Program-made: the position numbers and the translations under genes | Notes under the pieces: model-generated | What the model was told of the DNA's origin: nothing | Database searches by the model: none | The model's input: the letters and a program-made list of their open reading frames with translations, nothing else | Part shown: one piece after another, positions 62,201-64,000 of the stretch | Layout of the letters: the number at the start of each line of letters is the position of its first letter | Position numbering within the stretch: position 1 is the first letter of the stretch | From: Ectocarpus siliculosus | Taxonomy: Eukaryota; Sar; Phaeophyceae; Ectocarpales; Ectocarpaceae | Reading direction: 5' to 3' | Length of the DNA: 64,000 bases | Assembly (NCBI GenBank): GCA_000310025.1 | Contig: FN649741.1 | Span: 707,058-771,057, forward strand

Positions 62201-62851
62201 AAAAACATGGACAAACGATTGCAGGAGACCTCCCTAGACACTATCCAATCCCACTCGAAACAAAGCAACTCTTCAAGCAGCGGGTGGCCTAATAAAAAAT
62301 TTACGTCACTACTTAGCAGGCGTGCCGACAGGTGACAATGCAAAACCATCCAAAAACAGCAAGGGCAACAACGTTCTCACAAGGAAGCGACGCTCGACAA
62401 TGGAGGGCGGACCCCCCCTTTGTCACCCGTCACTTTTCAAAATTCCGAATGCTTCCTGGTTTTCCTACCCAACTTGCGTTCGACACACAACACCCCCGAA
62501 CAACCTATTAGCTTTCGGAAAGCCCCCCCCCTTCCAACCTTTTCTAACATCCAGTCCTATCCCGCCTGCAGCAAGGCCTGCTGCAAAAGACTCACCATTT
62601 CAACCGCAAAATACTTCCGACCGAAGCGGGATTTTCATAAGGGTGCGATTTCTCCGAAGCAGGGTTTTACCGGTGGTATCGCACCGAGGTAGGCACACCA
62701 AAGGTACGAAAACACCGATACCGTTGCGGAATCACTGTCTATCGCACCCCAGTGTCAAGGCTCCGAGGGGTGCAAAACGCCGATGCGTGCCATCACACGC
62801 ATTGGCACGGTGACCCATGGTAACGCGTGTAGGCCTGCCACTTCCACGAGG
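59244..62851. other. Intergenic region upstream of the small heat shock gene
   Basis: About 3.6 kb. It should hold the Hsp20 promoter and probably its first exon. A 17-base direct repeat (GGATGACTATCTTCAAC) occurs at 59841 and 59862. No other gene is recognised. One ATG-initiated frame at 61883-62335 is described separately. Confidence 0.45.
61883..62335 (+). CDS. Unrecognised open reading frame, possibly spurious
   Basis: A 150-codon frame starting with a real ATG (MNMPAYYTQPSTTINHEF...) and ending in a Ser-rich and Arg-rich tail. It has no recognisable domain, signal peptide or membrane segment. It lies alone between two minus-strand genes. In GC-rich DNA a frame of this size can arise by chance, so I record it with low confidence only. 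Confidence 0.12.
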   Translation: MNMPAYYTQPSTTINHEFVSTLIEQCCQVGLEIDNFVGGGGFHPFYTNRQPSRQNYRTGIHKKHRYGTAVQPYNAMLMVADQVCNLWRSHVRLCVDNGRDYRSRLRKNMDKRLQETSLDTIQSHSKQSNSSSSGWPNKKFTSLLSRRADR

Positions 62852-63123
62852 CTACAAACCCGTCCGCCTCAAACCCGCCGCACCCTGCTGCCAGGGCGCG
62901 GATTCCTGTTGACCCGAAGCCCCCGGTTGTGCCGCACCACTACCGCCGCCTGCCATAAGCCCCGTGCTCTTCAGCCCTCCCTGGCGGGTCTGCCAGCTGG
63001 GAGGCTGCCCCCCGCCTGCACCTCCACCTTGCCTCTGCTCCTGCTGCGGCCACCCCTGCCACTGCCCTGCCTGCGGGGTTCCTTGGTAAGAGGGTGTCGT
63101 CGATGCGGCCCCCAGGGTCGGGG

Positions 63124-63158
<35 letters not shown>

Positions 63159-64000
63159 GGCTGCGGCTGCGGCTGCGGTGGTTCTTGCGGCGTCTCCTGC
63201 AGTCGGCCGCTCAGCCCCGTCTTGTTAAGCCCCGAGCGAGCTCCCAAGAACTCCCTCGTGCTGGCGCGGACTACGACCTCCTCCTCCTGCCCTTCCTCGA
63301 CGTACTCCACCGACGGCTGGGGGGGAGCAAGGTGTGCCGTGCGCTGCTGCTGCTGGGTCAGCGGCGGCGCCGCCACGTGCCTGCCGTCGCTGCCCCGCTG
63401 CCCCTGGCCCGAGAACTCCGTCTTGCCCCCGATGTCCGACGGCTTGAACCCGGTCTGCCGGAGCCCTCCCACCGCTGCGGCTAGGTCGATCCCGCCGATG
63501 CCGGCCCTCACCACCTCTGTCGCCACCCAATCATTGTCGGCAGAGGGAGTAGTAGTAGTAGAGGTCTCGTGCTGGGAGCTTCCTGGGCCTGAAGGTTCGT
63601 GTACCGGCGGCTGGGGTTGGCTGGATTGCTGAGCAGCAGCTTGCGGAGCAACAGCTTGCGGCTGCTGAGCCTGAGGAGGAGGGGGCTGCCGTGACGACAG
63701 TTGGACATGGCCAGGAGGCTGTTGTTGCTGGTGTAGTTGTGAGGGCTGCTCCTGCGGAGGAAGTTGTGGCTGCTGGGCCTGGGCAGGAGGCTGCGGCGGT
63801 TGCTGTGCTTGTGGGGTCGGCTGCCATGCTTGCTGCTGCTGCGGCTGCTGCTGCTGCTGCTGCTGCTGGGGTTGTTGTTGCTGCTGCTGCTGCTGCTGCA
63901 AGAACTGCTGTTGTTGCGACGGAAGCATTGCCTGTTGGTAAGGTTGCTGCTGCTGCTGCTGATACGGCTGCGGCTGTTGGTACGGCTGCTGTTGTTGAGG
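62852..64000 (-). CDS. Gln/Pro-rich low-complexity protein, C-terminal part (truncated by the window edge)
   Basis: An uninterrupted frame from the window edge to a TAG at 62852-62854, at least 382 residues. The visible N-terminal part is Gln/Pro/Ala-rich (CAG and CAA tracts, YQQ and PQQQ). The middle is less biased: DNDWVATEVVRAGIGGIDLA, SVEYVEEGQEEEVVVRASTR. A short motif of the form (G/A/S)GL(R/K/N)xTG(L/F) occurs four times: GGLRQTGF, SGLNKTGL, GGLKSTGL and AGLRRTGL, the last being the exact C-terminus. I do not recognise the family. Gln/Pro-rich regions of this kind are common in transcription and RNA-binding proteins, but that is only a suggestion. The start and any N-terminal domain lie outside the window. 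Confidence 0.7.

Noticed and set aside
62783-63484. A 233-codon plus-strand frame rich in Leu and Arg
   Set aside because: It is antisense to the CAG-rich coding sequence of the Gln/Pro-rich protein; the Leu and Arg runs are CTG and CGG reading of the complement.

Overview
This is a eukaryotic nuclear contig: about 64 kb with two N gaps and nine recognisable protein-coding genes. Most genes are split by GT-AG introns of roughly 0.2-2 kb. The most likely source is a photosynthetic stramenopile, probably a brown alga of the Ectocarpus type. The grounds are GC-rich exons, abundant CAG/CTG tracts, long introns and flanks, neighbouring genes mostly on alternating strands, and an N-terminus that looks like a signal peptide followed by an FVP-type plastid presequence. 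The species is inferred, not proven. All gene models below were built by reading exon phases by eye; in each complete model the exon phases join without a break.

Layout: a heat shock factor (minus, 4082-7220); a predicted fusion of inositol-3-phosphate synthase to a PfkB-family sugar kinase (plus, 10821-18030); a Popeye/cyclic-nucleotide-binding-like membrane protein with a duplicated C-terminal module (minus, 19164-23607); the large subunit of replication protein A, 15 exons (minus, 27257-39328); a small single-bromodomain protein (plus, 39630-42289); an AMMECR1-domain protein, 7 exons (minus, 44413-47613); splicing factor SF3A3/SF3a60, 13 exons (plus, 48750-56170); a small heat shock protein (minus, 58200-59243, 5' end uncertain); and the 3' end of a Gln/Pro-rich protein (minus, 62852 to the window edge).

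Most genes are housekeeping (replication, splicing, stress response, inositol metabolism). The window is not an operon or defence cluster. The only physically coupled functions are the fused synthase and kinase, where both halves could feed the same inositol phosphate pool. RPA1 and the bromodomain gene start about 300 bp apart on opposite strands and probably share a promoter region.

The two points most worth following are the synthase-kinase fusion, whose junction lies inside one uninterrupted exon, and the Popeye-like protein with its twin 46-residue C-terminal modules. RPA1 intron 1 holds a foldback with arms of about 280 bp. Sequence after the second gap (34361 onward) is a degraded second reading of the sequence before it, so that gap looks like an assembly artefact.
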